Positions 49,107 to 57,891 of a stretch of DNA of 64,000 bases are shown here, piece after piece. Source of the DNA: Nocardia gamkensis NBRC 108242 (GTDB taxonomy: Bacteria; Actinomycetota; Actinomycetes; Mycobacteriales; Mycobacteriaceae); NCBI RefSeq assembly GCF_001612985.1, contig NZ_BDBM01000014.1, forward strand, positions 111,747-175,746. The letters run 5' to 3'. Numbering within the stretch: the stretch's first letter is position 1; the number at the start of each line of letters is the position of its first letter. The translations under genes were made by a program, and so were the position numbers. The notes beneath the pieces are model-generated. The model saw only the letters and a program-made list of their open reading frames with translations. It ran no database searches and was not told the DNA's origin.

Positions 49107-49283
49107 TCAATGGTCGGCGGCCGCTTTCCGGTGCTTGTCCCGGCGGCGATACTGCCGCTTACTCCGCACCGGACGCGCGGCGTTGCTGCGGCGCAAGGCA
49201 TCTCGCCGACGCCAAGCCGCTAGATCCGCGCGCTCCGGCGCGGCAGGAGGCGTCTCGGCCACCGCTTCCTGTGCTCGATTCAT
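49107..49283 (-). CDS. Small Arg-rich basic protein (58 residues)
   Basis: An ORF too short for usual gene calls: MNRAQEAVAETPPAAPERAD at the start, then LAAWRRRDALRRSNAARPVR and SKRQYRRRDKHRKAAADH. It has 14 Arg and 3 Lys. The start ATG has an unusually good GAGAGGAGG six bases ahead. Two AAWRRR/RYRRR-like basic helices suggest nucleic-acid or ribosome binding, which is a guess. It occupies the gap between nrtR and the cold-shock gene, on the opposite strand to both. An overlapping 37-codon plus-strand frame is the main competitor. Confidence 0.5.
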   Translation of the reverse strand: MNRAQEAVAETPPAAPERADLAAWRRRDALRRSNAARPVRSKRQYRRRDKHRKAAADH

Positions 49284-49696
49284 CGCCCGCCTCCTCTCGA
49301 CATCCGGGCGGCCACACTATCCCCCGCTATCGGCCCCATCTCCATTCATTTTCTCCGCGCAACAGGTCCACCACGGCGACCCCCGACCGCGGCCCGGATA
49401 CGCCGGCCAGCGGAGGCCTCGCTCGCGATTTCGGCGCCGTCTGTGCGCCGCAGCCCCGGCATCACGGCTTGGGACAGCCGATCGGCCGGGATCGCTGGAG
49501 CGAGCGCGTCGGCCGCCCCCAAGGCCGGATCCGGCGTGTCACGCGACGGGACCGGCGAAGGCCGCTTGTGTCGGTTAGCTCACAAACCAGGGCGCCCGGT
49601 GTCGCGCGGGCCCGGTTCATGGCAGTGTTGACCTTCGAGACCGGGCCATCGAAGTGATTCGCTCGGCTCACCTACAGAAAAGAATGAAGTAAAGCA
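49284..49696 (+). other. Gene-free stretch upstream of the cold-shock gene
   Basis: Apart from the ribosome site of the small Arg-rich gene at its left edge, I see no coding sequence here. The last 100 bases are less GC-rich and should hold the promoter and leader of the cold-shock gene; long leaders that refold in the cold are common in this family, but none was identified. Confidence 0.4.
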
Positions 49697-49900
49697 ATGG
49701 CTCAAGGCAGTGTGAAGTGGTTTAACAGCGAAAAAGGCTTCGGCTTCATCGCGCAGGACGGCGGCGGCGCCGACGTCTTCGTTCATTACTCCGCCGTGTC
49801 CGGCTCGGGATTCAAGTCCCTTGAAGAAGGACAGCGCGTGGAGTTCGAGATCGGCCAAGGACAGAAGGGCCCGCAGGCTCAGGACGTCCGCGCGATCTGA
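49697..49900 (+). CDS. cspA: Cold-shock protein
   Basis: A 67-residue single OB-fold RNA/DNA chaperone. The RNA-binding motifs are KGFGFI (RNP1) and VFVHY (RNP2), after the [10 protein letters not shown] start. A run of A/G (GAATGAAGTAAAG) serves as ribosome site. Translation melts RNA structures after a cold shift or during growth. A strong terminator follows 18 bases after the stop, so it is monocistronic. Confidence 0.96.
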   Translation: MAQGSVKWFNSEKGFGFIAQDGGGADVFVHYSAVSGSGFKSLEEGQRVEFEIGQGQKGPQAQDVRAI

Positions 49901-49918
49901 TCGACGTGGCTAGGTAAG

Positions 49919-49949
49919 AGCCCCGCGCCTCTAGAGGTGCGGGGCTTTT
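49919..49949 (+). terminator. Intrinsic terminator of the cold-shock gene
   Basis: AGCCCCGC pairs with GCGGGGCT, and the inner GCCTC/GAGGT extends the stem to about 12 bp with one G-U pair, followed by TTTT. The clearest Rho-independent terminator in the window. Confidence 0.85.
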
Positions 49950-49963
49950 GCATGTCGTACCGG

Positions 49964-50497
49964 TCAGGCCGTTTTCATCTGTGGGTCGGGGGGCGGGGCT
50001 TCGGTCCGTCGGGTCACCCGGGATGCGGCCCAGAAGGCCAGTTCCACCAACCAGAACAGCAAGAGGAAGACCGTCACCACGGTGACGGGTACCGCGAGGA
50101 AGATCACCGAGGGAACGGCGACGACGATGAACCGGGCGACGTCGGCCGGGCCTGCGCCACGCAACCCGTGGGCCGCGCGGACGGCCGCCCACATCATCCA
50201 GCGGCGCGGCAGCGATACGCCGAGTTCGTGCAGGCTCCGGCGGAAGATGCCGTCGGCGTCGGCGACGCTCACTCTGCCCGAACCGAGCAGGTAGTCGTGC
50301 AGGATCGCGGCGCGGGTGTAGCTGCCGTAGCGCGGGATCAGCCAGACCAGCGCGCGCGGCACCGAGGCGAAATCGGTGTGGAAACCGGCGGGAACCACGA
50401 ATTCCTCCGTCGCGCCGCGATAGACGAGGGGTTCGGCCACCCGCCAGAACTTGGCGTCGAGCTCTTCGACGACCGGCCCGCCACCGACAAAGGTCAC
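49964..50497 (-). CDS. DUF1353 family protein with membrane tail
   Basis: A 177-residue protein. FVVPAGFHTDFASVPRALVW and YGSYTRAAILHDYLLGSG are the DUF1353 signature. The C-terminal third holds two membrane segments (FIVVAVPSVIFLAVPVTVVTVFLLLFWLVELAFW region). The domain is known from phage genomes, yet no phage genes are around. The GTG was chosen for the AAGGAACAGG ahead. Confidence 0.8.
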   Translation of the reverse strand: MTFVGGGPVVEELDAKFWRVAEPLVYRGATEEFVVPAGFHTDFASVPRALVWLIPRYGSYTRAAILHDYLLGSGRVSVADADGIFRRSLHELGVSLPRRWMMWAAVRAAHGLRGAGPADVARFIVVAVPSVIFLAVPVTVVTVFLLLFWLVELAFWAASRVTRRTEAPPPDPQMKTA

Positions 50498-50585
50498 GTC
50501 CTGTTCCTTCCGCGCACGCTTCGTTCCCACACCCGCGGTGGGCTCGGAAGCCTTCCGTCGCCACGGCTGCCCGCCGGGCGACGCG

Positions 50586-51230
50586 TCAGTACCGCGGACG
50601 GTATTCGGGTACCGAATATCCTTCCACGGCAGGCTCGTAGCCACGATAGGGCAGCTCCGCCCCACTCGCAGCGTCACCGTAGGGCGGGAGGGAGCCGAAG
50701 GCTTCTTCCTCGTCGCGGGCGGCGCGGCGTCCGCTGCCGAGATCCTCGGACGTACTGAGCGCGGCGAGGAACAGCATGACGAACGACGCGATCAGCGGCT
50801 GCACGATGAACGCGAGCGCACTGCCCAGTTCGACGGGCAACGTGACGATCTGCCCGACCGGCGGGTCGTGCGGGCGCGGATGCAGCCATTCGGCGACCTG
50901 CTCCCCCACCTGCGCCATCACCACCGCGCCGAGGCCGGAGCCGACCAGCAGGCCCAGTTGCAGCAGCGGCCCGCGCGCCGAGCGCCACCGCCACACGGCG
51001 AGCGCGCAGAGCAGACCGAGCACCGCGCCCGCGAGCACGAACAACGCCAGGGCGTCGAATTGATGCGCGCTCTCACCGGTCAGCGCGACTCCGCGGCCCG
51101 GCTCGACCACCAGCAGCCGCTCGGTCGGCGCCAGCAGGCCCCATCCGGCACCGGCCAGCGCGCTCACCACCACCACGGCGACGGCGATCACCGTCGCCGC
51201 GCGCGCCTCACCCCGCAACGGCGACGCCAC
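50586..51230 (-). CDS. DUF2567 membrane protein (Rv1591 type)
   Basis: A 214-residue protein with four membrane segments: ATVIAVAVVVVSALAGAGWGLL, ALALFVLAGAVLGLLCALAVW, LLQLGLLVGSGLGAVVMAQVG and VQPLIASFVMLFLAALST, and a Tyr/Pro-rich C-terminus. In M. tuberculosis the homologue Rv1591 stands beside bioB and Rv1590. The GTG shares a base with the bsaP stop (TAGTG), so the two are coupled. Function unknown. Confidence 0.85.
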   Translation of the reverse strand: MASPLRGEARAATVIAVAVVVVSALAGAGWGLLAPTERLLVVEPGRGVALTGESAHQFDALALFVLAGAVLGLLCALAVWRWRSARGPLLQLGLLVGSGLGAVVMAQVGEQVAEWLHPRPHDPPVGQIVTLPVELGSALAFIVQPLIASFVMLFLAALSTSEDLGSGRRAARDEEEAFGSLPPYGDAASGAELPYRGYEPAVEGYSVPEYRPRY

Positions 51231-51457
51231 TAGCGGCGTTCCAGTTCGGCCGAGTCGGTGACGCCGTGCCGGGAGCACTTGGCCCACCAGCCGTCCGGGC
51301 TCACCTGCACGATCATGCGTCGACCGCACTGCTCGCAGAAGCGCGGCGGTTCCAGGCCCAGTGCGGCGGCGGCCGGGATCGCGTCGTCGAGACCCGGCAC
51401 GATTCGCTTGCCGGTGAACGGGTTGTAGCGCTCGTCCATATTCATGACAGTACCCAT
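51230..51457 (-). CDS. bsaP: Biotin synthase auxiliary protein BsaP
   Basis: A 75-residue Rv1590-type protein. Actinobacterial BsaP is needed by BioB to turn dethiobiotin into biotin. Here the N-terminal [13 protein letters not shown] is followed by a compact Cys/His cluster: C41 and C44 in CEQCGRR and C61/H64 in KCSRHG, a metal or cluster-binding pattern. It lies 33 bases after the bioB stop on the minus strand in downstream order bioB-bsaP. Wait for order: reading leftwards bsaP comes after a gap and before DUF2567. Of three ATGs, MGTVMNMD was chosen since GAGGCAGGCGAG precedes it. Confidence 0.88.
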   Translation of the reverse strand: MGTVMNMDERYNPFTGKRIVPGLDDAIPAAAALGLEPPRFCEQCGRRMIVQVSPDGWWAKCSRHGVTDSAELERR

Positions 51458-51490
51458 GCTCGCCTGCCTCATCGTCGCAACCGAGCCGGG

Positions 51491-52537
51491 TCAGAGTGTT
51501 TCGTTGAGCGCCTTGATCGGCATCTTCAGCTCCCCGAGCAGATCCAGGTCCTGTTCGGCCGGGCGACCGAGGGTGGTCAGGTAGTTGCCGACGATGACGG
51601 CGTTGATGCCGCCCAGGATGCCCTGCTTGGCGCCGAGATCGCCCAGGGTGATCTCGCGGCCGCCCGCGAAGCGCAGCATGGTGCGCGGCAGCGCCAGCCG
51701 GAACGCGGCGACGGCGCGCAGCGCTTCGGAGGCGGGCAGCACCTCGAGGTCGCCGAACGGGGTACCCGGGCGCGGGTTGAGGAAGTTCAGCGGCACCTCG
51801 TCGGGCTCGAGTTCGGCCAGGTTCGCGGCGAACTCGGCGCGCTGCTCCAGCGTCTCGCCCATGCCCAGGATGCCGCCGCTACAGACCTCCATGCCCGCCG
51901 CACGGACCATGCGCAAGGTGTCCCAGCGCTCCTCCCAGCTGTGCGTGGTGACCACGTTCGGGAAGTAGGAGCGGGAGGTCTCCAGGTTGTGGTTGTAGCG
52001 GTGCACGCCCATCGCGGCCAGTTGGTCGACCTGCTCCTGGGTGAGCATGCCCAGCGAGCAGGCGACCTGGATGTCGACCTCGTTGCGGATCGCCTCGACG
52101 CCCGCGGCCACCTGGGCCATCAGGCGCTCGTCCGGGCCGCGCACGGCGGCCACGATGCAGAACTCGGTGGCGCCGGTCTTCGCGGTCTGCTTGGCGGCCT
52201 CGACCAGGCTCGGGATGTCCAGCCACGCGGCGCGCACCGGCGACTGGAACAGCCCCGACTGCGAGCAGAAGTGGCAGTCCTCGGGGCAGCCGCCGGTCTT
52301 GAGGCTGATGATGCCCTCGACCTCCACTTCGGGACCGCACCACTTCATGCGCACCTCGTGGGCCAGGGCGAGCAATTCCTCCAGCCGGTCGTCACCCAGA
52401 CGCAGCACCTCGAGGGTCTGCTCCTGGTTCAGCCCTTCCCCGCGTTCGAGCACCTGCTCGCGGGCGATCGACAGAATGGGCGACGTCCCGACCTGCGTCG
52501 GTCCTGGCGCAGCGGTGTCTGCGGGTGCCTGGGTCAC
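51491..52537 (-). CDS. bioB: Biotin synthase
   Basis: A 348-residue radical SAM enzyme inserting sulfur into dethiobiotin. The 4Fe-4S cluster motif is [14 protein letters not shown], with [41 protein letters not shown] and [22 protein letters not shown] stands before the GTG. It is transcribed with bsaP, and its promoter region carries a BioQ-type palindrome shared with the divergent bioQ. Confidence 0.97.
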   Translation of the reverse strand: MTQAPADTAAPGPTQVGTSPILSIAREQVLERGEGLNQEQTLEVLRLGDDRLEELLALAHEVRMKWCGPEVEVEGIISLKTGGCPEDCHFCSQSGLFQSPVRAAWLDIPSLVEAAKQTAKTGATEFCIVAAVRGPDERLMAQVAAGVEAIRNEVDIQVACSLGMLTQEQVDQLAAMGVHRYNHNLETSRSYFPNVVTTHSWEERWDTLRMVRAAGMEVCSGGILGMGETLEQRAEFAANLAELEPDEVPLNFLNPRPGTPFGDLEVLPASEALRAVAAFRLALPRTMLRFAGGREITLGDLGAKQGILGGINAVIVGNYLTTLGRPAEQDLDLLGELKMPIKALNETL

Positions 52538-52578
52538 TGCAACGCATCCCTTCGTTCGGCCGAGGTGGCCGTGCAACT

Positions 52579-52591
52579 TGAACGGTGTTCA
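52579..52591. promoter_or_regulatory. BioQ box between bioB and bioQ
   Basis: TGAACGGTGTTCA: perfect arms TGAAC/GTTCA around three bases. A near copy with spacer GCT lies in front of bioF at 62417. Adjacent -10-like TAGGGT (plus) and TACCCT (minus) lie to its right, so binding would block both promoters. Confidence 0.8.
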
Positions 52592-52641
52592 GGCTAGGGT
52601 AGCGGTAGGAGTGAGTCAAAGCACGACGGGAAGGGCATCGA

Positions 52642-53226
52642 GTGCAGCTGCACCGGGCGGACGTGGTCGACGGCGCCATCGCGATTCTGGACCGATACGG
52701 CCTGGCCGACCTGACCATGCGCAGGCTGGCCGGTTCCCTCCAGGTCCAGCCGGGCGCGTTGTACTGGCACTTCCCCAACAAGCAGGCGCTGCTCGGCGCG
52801 GTCGCGGACAAGATCCTCGCGCCCATGGAGGACCCGATCCAGGCCGAGGAATGGGCCGGGCAGATCACCGAATTGGCCCACCGGATGCGCGACTGCCTGC
52901 TCGCCTATCGCGACGGCGCCGAATTGGTCTCGGCGACATACGCTTCCCGGCTCACCACGAGCAAGGGACGGGAACGACTGGTGAGCGCCACTATTCGCGC
53001 GGGCATGCCGCGCCAGGAGGCCGAACTCACGGCGTTCACGCTGCTCTACTACGTCCTCGGCGAGACCGTGGACGAGCAGTCGAGGATGCAGATGGACTCG
53101 GCGGGCGCCCTGCCCGACGCCGCGTCGCCGCTGGAGGAAACCACGGACGCCACAGCCCGTTTCGACTTCGGCCTGCAACTGTTCGTGGCGGGCGTGCGGC
53201 ACCTGCTCGGCACCCGTGTCCGCTGA
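52642..53226 (+). CDS. bioQ: TetR family repressor of biotin genes
   Basis: A 194-residue TetR regulator. The DNA-binding helix-turn-helix is DVVDGAIAILDRYGLADLTM, RRLAGSLQVQPGALYWHFPNK, QALLGAVADKI. The C-terminal part is a TetR_C-like ligand domain. It diverges from bioB with a TGAAC-N3-GTTCA palindrome between, the recognised BioQ arrangement in Mycobacteriales and Corynebacterium. GGGAAGGG precedes the GTG. Confidence 0.9.
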   Translation: MQLHRADVVDGAIAILDRYGLADLTMRRLAGSLQVQPGALYWHFPNKQALLGAVADKILAPMEDPIQAEEWAGQITELAHRMRDCLLAYRDGAELVSATYASRLTTSKGRERLVSATIRAGMPRQEAELTAFTLLYYVLGETVDEQSRMQMDSAGALPDAASPLEETTDATARFDFGLQLFVAGVRHLLGTRVR

Positions 53227-53259
53227 GGCGGGGCGCGGCTCGCGGGTGCGCGTCCGGCG

Positions 53260-53490
53260 TCAGCGCAGGTGCGCGTTCAGGAAGGCCAGCGCATCCGGAA
53301 GCGAAGCCAGGAACGCGCCGCTGTGGTCTCTGCCAGGGTATTCCTCGACCGTGACCCGTATCCCGGGGTTGGCCTCCTGTAGGCGCCTCCCGTAATCGGC
53401 GGTGTCGGTGGGAAGCACATCGACGTCGTCGGTGCCGTAGCCGATCATGAGATCACCGGTGAACCGGTAGCTCGAAGCCCCGCGGCTAAC
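53260..53490 (-). pseudogene. C-terminal remnant of a secretory lipase
   Basis: An open stretch reading YRFTGDLMIGYGTDDVDVLP, then TDTADYGRRLQEANPG, VEEYPGRDHSGAFLA and ALAFLNAHLR. It matches the last quarter of a LIP-type secretory lipase, including the Asp (TDDVDV) and His (GRDHSG) of the catalytic triad, but the nucleophile half is missing. In M. tuberculosis the lipase Rv1592c sits in this neighbourhood. The MFS gene upstream ends inside its left flank. Probably a decayed gene. Confidence 0.6.
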
Positions 53491-54709
53491 CCGAGGACCG
53501 TTGCGGGCGTGTCGGCGGCCCCACCGCGCCGGGGAACCAGCGGTGCATCGTGTACGCGCCCGCCGCGGCGGTGACCGCGAGCGCGACGGCCGCCCCGCCG
53601 AGGACGGTGAGGGCGCTGATCGCGCCGACCGCCACCGGACCGGCGAACATGCCGATGTCGTGGGTGAGCCGCCAGGCGCCGAGGAATTCCGCGCGCTGCC
53701 CGTCGGGCGCGACGTCGGCGCCGACGGTCATGATCAGCCCGTTGCTCATTCCGTTGCCGAGCCCGAGCAGCACGGCGGCGCAGCCGAGACCCAGGACCGA
53801 GGAGGTGAACGGCAGCGCGCCGAAACCGAGGGCGAACAGGATCATCGACGGCACGCCGGTTGCGCGCCTGCCGTAGCGATCCAGCCACACGCCCGCCGGA
53901 TAGGACATCACCACGTCCACCGCGCCCGCGACGCCGAACAACAAGCTGGTCGCCGACGCGCTCGAACCGATATGCGCCGCCCACAGCGGCAGCAGTGCCA
54001 GCCGGGCGGCTCGTGCCGCACCGACCAGCAACGCCGCGAGGCCCAGTGTGCCGAGGGTCCTGCGGTGCTCGACCACGACCGCTCCCAGCGAATGCCGCGC
54101 CCCCGCCCCGCCCGCTGCCTCGGGTGATCGGATCGCCGCCATGGCCACGCCGGAGATCACCGTGGTCACCAGCTGCAACCACAGCCCGCCGTTCGGGCCG
54201 AGCGAGTGCACCACGGCCGCACCGAGGAACGGTCCGCAGAAGAAGCCCAGCCGCATGGAACCGGCGAGTGTCGACATCGCGCGCCCGAGGTCGCCCGCGG
54301 GCACCACGGCCACGAGGTAGGTCTGACGCGCCAGGCCCCACACCGCGCCCGCCGCGCCGCCCAGCAGCATCCCGAGCGCGAGCACCCCGACGTTCGGCGC
54401 GACGATCGCCGCGAAGACCCCGACCGCCCCGAGCACCGACCCCACCGCCAACGCGCCGCGTTCCCCGATCCGGGCGACCACCCGTCCCGCGGGCAGGTCG
54501 GTGAGCACCATGCCCAATCCGGACAGCGCGACGACGACGCCCGCCAGTCCGGCCGACGCACCCAGGTCCAGCGCGCGCAGCGCGTACATCGGCGCCGCCG
54601 CGCCGGACCCGATGCCGTACACCACCATCGGCACGAACACGGTCCAGGTCAACGACCGCAACCGCACCGGCACCGCGACCTCGCCGGCCAGGACGGACCG
54701 CTCGCTCAT
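53486..54709 (-). CDS. MFS transporter
   Basis: A 407-residue protein with about 12 membrane segments. It shows GLGMVLTDLPAGRVVARIGER (motif A region), LLGGAAGAVWGLARQTYLVAVVP and GVAGAVDVVMSYPAGVWLDRYGRRATGVPS. Probable efflux of a small molecule; the ATG of MSERSVLAGE was taken because the residues upstream are only Arg/Ala-rich. No regulator is adjacent. Confidence 0.87.
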   Translation of the reverse strand: MSERSVLAGEVAVPVRLRSLTWTVFVPMVVYGIGSGAAAPMYALRALDLGASAGLAGVVVALSGLGMVLTDLPAGRVVARIGERGALAVGSVLGAVGVFAAIVAPNVGVLALGMLLGGAAGAVWGLARQTYLVAVVPAGDLGRAMSTLAGSMRLGFFCGPFLGAAVVHSLGPNGGLWLQLVTTVISGVAMAAIRSPEAAGGAGARHSLGAVVVEHRRTLGTLGLAALLVGAARAARLALLPLWAAHIGSSASATSLLFGVAGAVDVVMSYPAGVWLDRYGRRATGVPSMILFALGFGALPFTSSVLGLGCAAVLLGLGNGMSNGLIMTVGADVAPDGQRAEFLGAWRLTHDIGMFAGPVAVGAISALTVLGGAAVALAVTAAAGAYTMHRWFPGAVGPPTRPQRSSG

Positions 54710-54953
54710 CGCCGTGGCCCCGACCGGCGGGAACCGCCCCGCCGCTGCGAGGCCCCGCGCCGATCGGTCGTGTGCCGCTCGCAACCGAGCCTGGAAACAA
54801 GCCCGCACCGGGTGCGAGCCGCTGATCCGATACCTACGGCGAAGTCGACGCCGTCGGCTCGTAGCGTTGCCGCACGTCCACCGGGCACCCCGTGCAAGGC
54901 CACAACGCGACGCACCGATAGATCAGTGGGACAATCCTTTTCGTCCGCGCCGA

Positions 54954-56306
54954 TCACCGCGTCAGCGCGGGCTGGCGGGCGAAGCGGCTGTCGGGGCGGG
55001 GCAAGCCGAAGTGGTCGCGCAAGGTGGTGCCGGTGTACTCGGTGCGGAACAGCCCGCGCTCCTGGAGGATCGGCACGACCGTTTCGGCGAAGACTTCCAA
55101 TCCGCCCGGGTAGTACGGCGGCATCACATTGAAGCCGTCGGCGGCGCCGTTGCGGAACCATTCCTCGATGGTGTCGGCGACCTGTTCGGGGGTTCCGGCG
55201 AACACCCGGTGACCGCGCGCACCGGCGAGGCGGTGCAGCAGACCGCGCACGGTCGGTCGTTCGCGCTGCACGATGCCCGCGACGACCTGCAACCGGCTCT
55301 GGCCGTTGTCGGTCACATCGCCCGCCGCGTCGAACAAGTCGACCGGGATCGGCTCGTCCAGCGGCAGGTGCCGCAGGCTGATCCCGACGATGCCCTCCAG
55401 CTGCGCCAACCCGTATTCCGGCACGGTGAGCTCGTTGAACTCCCGTTCCAATCGCTTGGCCGCGGCCTCGGTGTCGGCGATGAACGGGCTGATCCCGGGC
55501 AGGACCTTGACGTGCTCGGGATCGCGCCCGAAACCGCGGGCCCGTTCCTTGATGTCGGCGTAGAACGCCTGCGCGTCGCCGAGCCGCTGATGCGCGGTGA
55601 AGATCGCCTCGGCGTACTTGCCCGCGAACGCCCGGCCGTCGTTCGACGCGCCCGCCTGCACCAGCACCGGGTAGCCCTGCGGGGTGCGCGGCGCGTTGAA
55701 CGGCCCGCGCACCCGCAGGTATTCGCCCTCGAAGTCGATCGGATGGATCTTGTCCGGGTCGGCGTACACGCCGGAGGCCCGGTCGTCGACGATGGCGTCG
55801 TCCTCCCAGCTGTCCCACAGCGCGACCACGGCGTCCACGAATTCCCGCGCCCGCGCGTACCGTTCGGCGTGGTCGGGATGCTTGTCCAGGCCGAAGTTCG
55901 CCGCGGCGAGATCGGTTCCGGTGGTGACGATGTTCCAGCCCGCGCGGCCGCCGGAGATGTGATCCAGCGTGGAGAACAGCCTGGCCAGGTTGTAGGGCTC
56001 GTAGTACGTGGTCGAGGCGGTGGCGATGAGGCCAAGATGCGTCGTGGCCGTGGCGATCGCGGTGAGCAGGGTGATCGGCTCCAGGCCGGAGGCCGCGTTG
56101 TGCCGAACGTTGGTGCGCAGCGCGGGACCGTCGGCGAAGAACACCGCGTCCAGCTTCGCCGCTTCGGCGGTGCGTCCGATCTCTTGGTAGTAGGCGACGT
56201 CGTAGATCCGCTCGGGGCTGCTCCACGGATGTCGCCAGGCGGCCTCGTGGTGGCCGGAAGGGTAGATGAAGGCGTTGAGGCTGAGTTGGCGCGGTGCGGT
56301 CGTCAT
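54954..56306 (-). CDS. LLM-class flavin monooxygenase (NtaA/SnaA/DszA type)
   Basis: A 450-residue flavin-dependent monooxygenase. Landmarks: LNAFIYPSGHHEAAWRHPWS, KLDAVFFADGPALR, TATTHLGLIATASTTYYEPY, FSTLDHISGGRAGWNIVT, NFGLDKHPDHAERYARAREF, VLVQAGASNDGRAFAGKYAE and NVMPPYYPGGLE. The family takes FMNH2 from a partner reductase to open sulfur- or nitrogen-containing organics. The start overlaps the ATPase stop (ATGA), so its substrate is likely what the transporter imports, probably an organosulfur compound. Confidence 0.92.
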   Translation of the reverse strand: MTTAPRQLSLNAFIYPSGHHEAAWRHPWSSPERIYDVAYYQEIGRTAEAAKLDAVFFADGPALRTNVRHNAASGLEPITLLTAIATATTHLGLIATASTTYYEPYNLARLFSTLDHISGGRAGWNIVTTGTDLAAANFGLDKHPDHAERYARAREFVDAVVALWDSWEDDAIVDDRASGVYADPDKIHPIDFEGEYLRVRGPFNAPRTPQGYPVLVQAGASNDGRAFAGKYAEAIFTAHQRLGDAQAFYADIKERARGFGRDPEHVKVLPGISPFIADTEAAAKRLEREFNELTVPEYGLAQLEGIVGISLRHLPLDEPIPVDLFDAAGDVTDNGQSRLQVVAGIVQRERPTVRGLLHRLAGARGHRVFAGTPEQVADTIEEWFRNGAADGFNVMPPYYPGGLEVFAETVVPILQERGLFRTEYTGTTLRDHFGLPRPDSRFARQPALTR

Positions 56307-57055
56307 GAGGCTTTCTTCTCGTCGGTAGGCGTGTTCGCGACGTCGACGCCCAGGCTGGCCAGCAGCAGGGATCGGTGTCGCAGGAACGCGGGATCGCCGT
56401 GGCGGCGTGGACGTTCCAGGTCGATGCGCTGGTCCACCGCGATGCGCCCGTCGTCGAGCACCAGGACGCGGTCGGCGAGCAGCACCGCCTCGTCCACGTC
56501 GTGCGTGACCAGCAGGACGGCGGGCCGATGCTTCGCGCACAGGTCTTGCAGCAGCGCGTGCATCTTGATCCGGGTGAGCGCGTCCAGCGCGCCGAACGGC
56601 TCGTCCGCCAGCAGGAGTTCGGGTTCGCGGACCAGAGAACGCGCCAGGGCCACGCGCTGTTGCTCGCCGCCGGACAGCTCCTTGGGCCAGGCTCCCTCCC
56701 GGCCGGCGAGCCCGACTTCGGCCAGCGCCGCACGACCGCGACCGGCCGCGTCGGGACCACCGAGACCGAGGGTCACGTTGTCCAGCACGCGCGCCCAGGG
56801 CAGCAACCGGGAGTCCTGGAACACCACGGAACGCTCGGTGGGCACGCTCAGCTCGCCGGATCCCGGCACGTCGTAGTCCAATTCGGCCAGCGCCCGCAGC
56901 AAGGTGCTCTTGCCCGACCCGCTGCGCCCGAGCAGTGCGACGAACTCTCCGTGGGCGATCTCGATATCGAGGTCGCGCAGCACCACACGGTCGCCGAAGC
57001 CACGGCGCAACCGCCGGGCGCGCACGACGTTCAGTCCCCGAGTGTCTGCCGCCAT
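56303..57055 (-). CDS. ssuB: ABC transporter ATPase, sulfonate/nitrate type
   Basis: A 250-residue ATPase of the SsuB/TauB group. Walker A is LLGRSGSGKSTLLRAL, the Q loop VFQDSRLLPW, signature LSGGEQQRVALARSL and Walker B LLLADEPFGALD, with the His switch in LLVTHDVDEAVLLADR. Its start overlaps the permease gene by 25 bases. The symbol is tentative because the substrate is inferred. Confidence 0.88.
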   Translation of the reverse strand: MAADTRGLNVVRARRLRRGFGDRVVLRDLDIEIAHGEFVALLGRSGSGKSTLLRALAELDYDVPGSGELSVPTERSVVFQDSRLLPWARVLDNVTLGLGGPDAAGRGRAALAEVGLAGREGAWPKELSGGEQQRVALARSLVREPELLLADEPFGALDALTRIKMHALLQDLCAKHRPAVLLVTHDVDEAVLLADRVLVLDDGRIAVDQRIDLERPRRHGDPAFLRHRSLLLASLGVDVANTPTDEKKAS

Positions 57056-57891
57056 GACAGCGCCTTCCTTTCCGCCGCCCGCACCAGGATGTCGCCGAAC
57101 AAGCCGAGCAGGCCGTAGATCACCAGGCCGACGACGATGATGTCGATCTGGCCGTAGGTGCGGGCCTGGGTCATCAGATAGCCGATGCCGCTGGTGGCGT
57201 TGACCTGTTCCACCACGACCAGCGCCAGCCACGAGATCGTGACGGCCAGCCGCAGGCCGGTGAAGAAGCCGGGCAGCGATCCGGGCAGCGCGATCCGCCG
57301 GACGAATCCCCAGCGCGACAGCCCCACCGTCTGGGCGAGTTCCACGTACCTGGCGTCGACGCTGCGCAGGTGCGCGTGGGTGTTCAGGTAGATCGGGATC
57401 GCCACGCTGGTGGTGATCACCACCAGCTTCATCTCCTCGCCGATGCCGAACCACACGATGAACAGCGGGATCAGCGCCAGGGTGGGAATGGCGCGCTTGA
57501 TCTGGATCGGCCCGTCCACCAACGCCTCACCGACGCGGCTCAGCCCGGCAAGCAACGCCAGCACGAGGCCGATCGCCACCCCGAGCCCGAGCCCGATCGC
57601 GGCGCGCTGCACGGAGGTCAGCAGATTGCTCTGTAGACGGCCGTCGGCGATCAGGTCACCGGCGGTCTCGGCGACCGTCCAGGGTGCGGGCAGGGTTTCC
57701 GGATCCACTGTGCCCGTGGCTGAACCGGCCACCCACGCGGCGACCAGCAGCGCGGGTCCCACCGCGATACCGAACGGGATCGGGCGGCCCGGCCCGAGGC
57801 GCGGCCGGGCCGGTTTGCGTTTCGCGAGTATCGGCTGCGCGGAGCGGCCGAGACCGATGCGGCGCAGCACCGCGGCGTCCAGGGTGGCCAT
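57031..57891 (-). CDS. ssuC: ABC transporter permease, sulfonate/nitrate type
   Basis: A 286-residue permease with six membrane segments. After a basic lead come GIAVGPALLVAAWVAG, the conserved LLTSVQRAAIGLGLGVAIGLVLALLAGLS, PTLALIPLFIVWFGIGEEMKLVVITTSVAIPIYLNT, and the EAA-like YVELAQTVGLSRWGFVRRIALPGSLPGFFTGLRLA. The ATG shares a base with the stop of the binding protein gene (TGATG). Confidence 0.88.
   Translation of the reverse strand: MATLDAAVLRRIGLGRSAQPILAKRKPARPRLGPGRPIPFGIAVGPALLVAAWVAGSATGTVDPETLPAPWTVAETAGDLIADGRLQSNLLTSVQRAAIGLGLGVAIGLVLALLAGLSRVGEALVDGPIQIKRAIPTLALIPLFIVWFGIGEEMKLVVITTSVAIPIYLNTHAHLRSVDARYVELAQTVGLSRWGFVRRIALPGSLPGFFTGLRLAVTISWLALVVVEQVNATSGIGYLMTQARTYGQIDIIVVGLVIYGLLGLFGDILVRAAERKALSWRQTLGD

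Noticed and set aside
49111..49223. Plus-strand 37-codon frame MVGGRFPVLVPAAILPLTPH with AAGGAG ahead
   Set aside because: It overlaps the minus-strand 58-residue gene, which is longer and has a better ribosome site. Kept only as a competitor.
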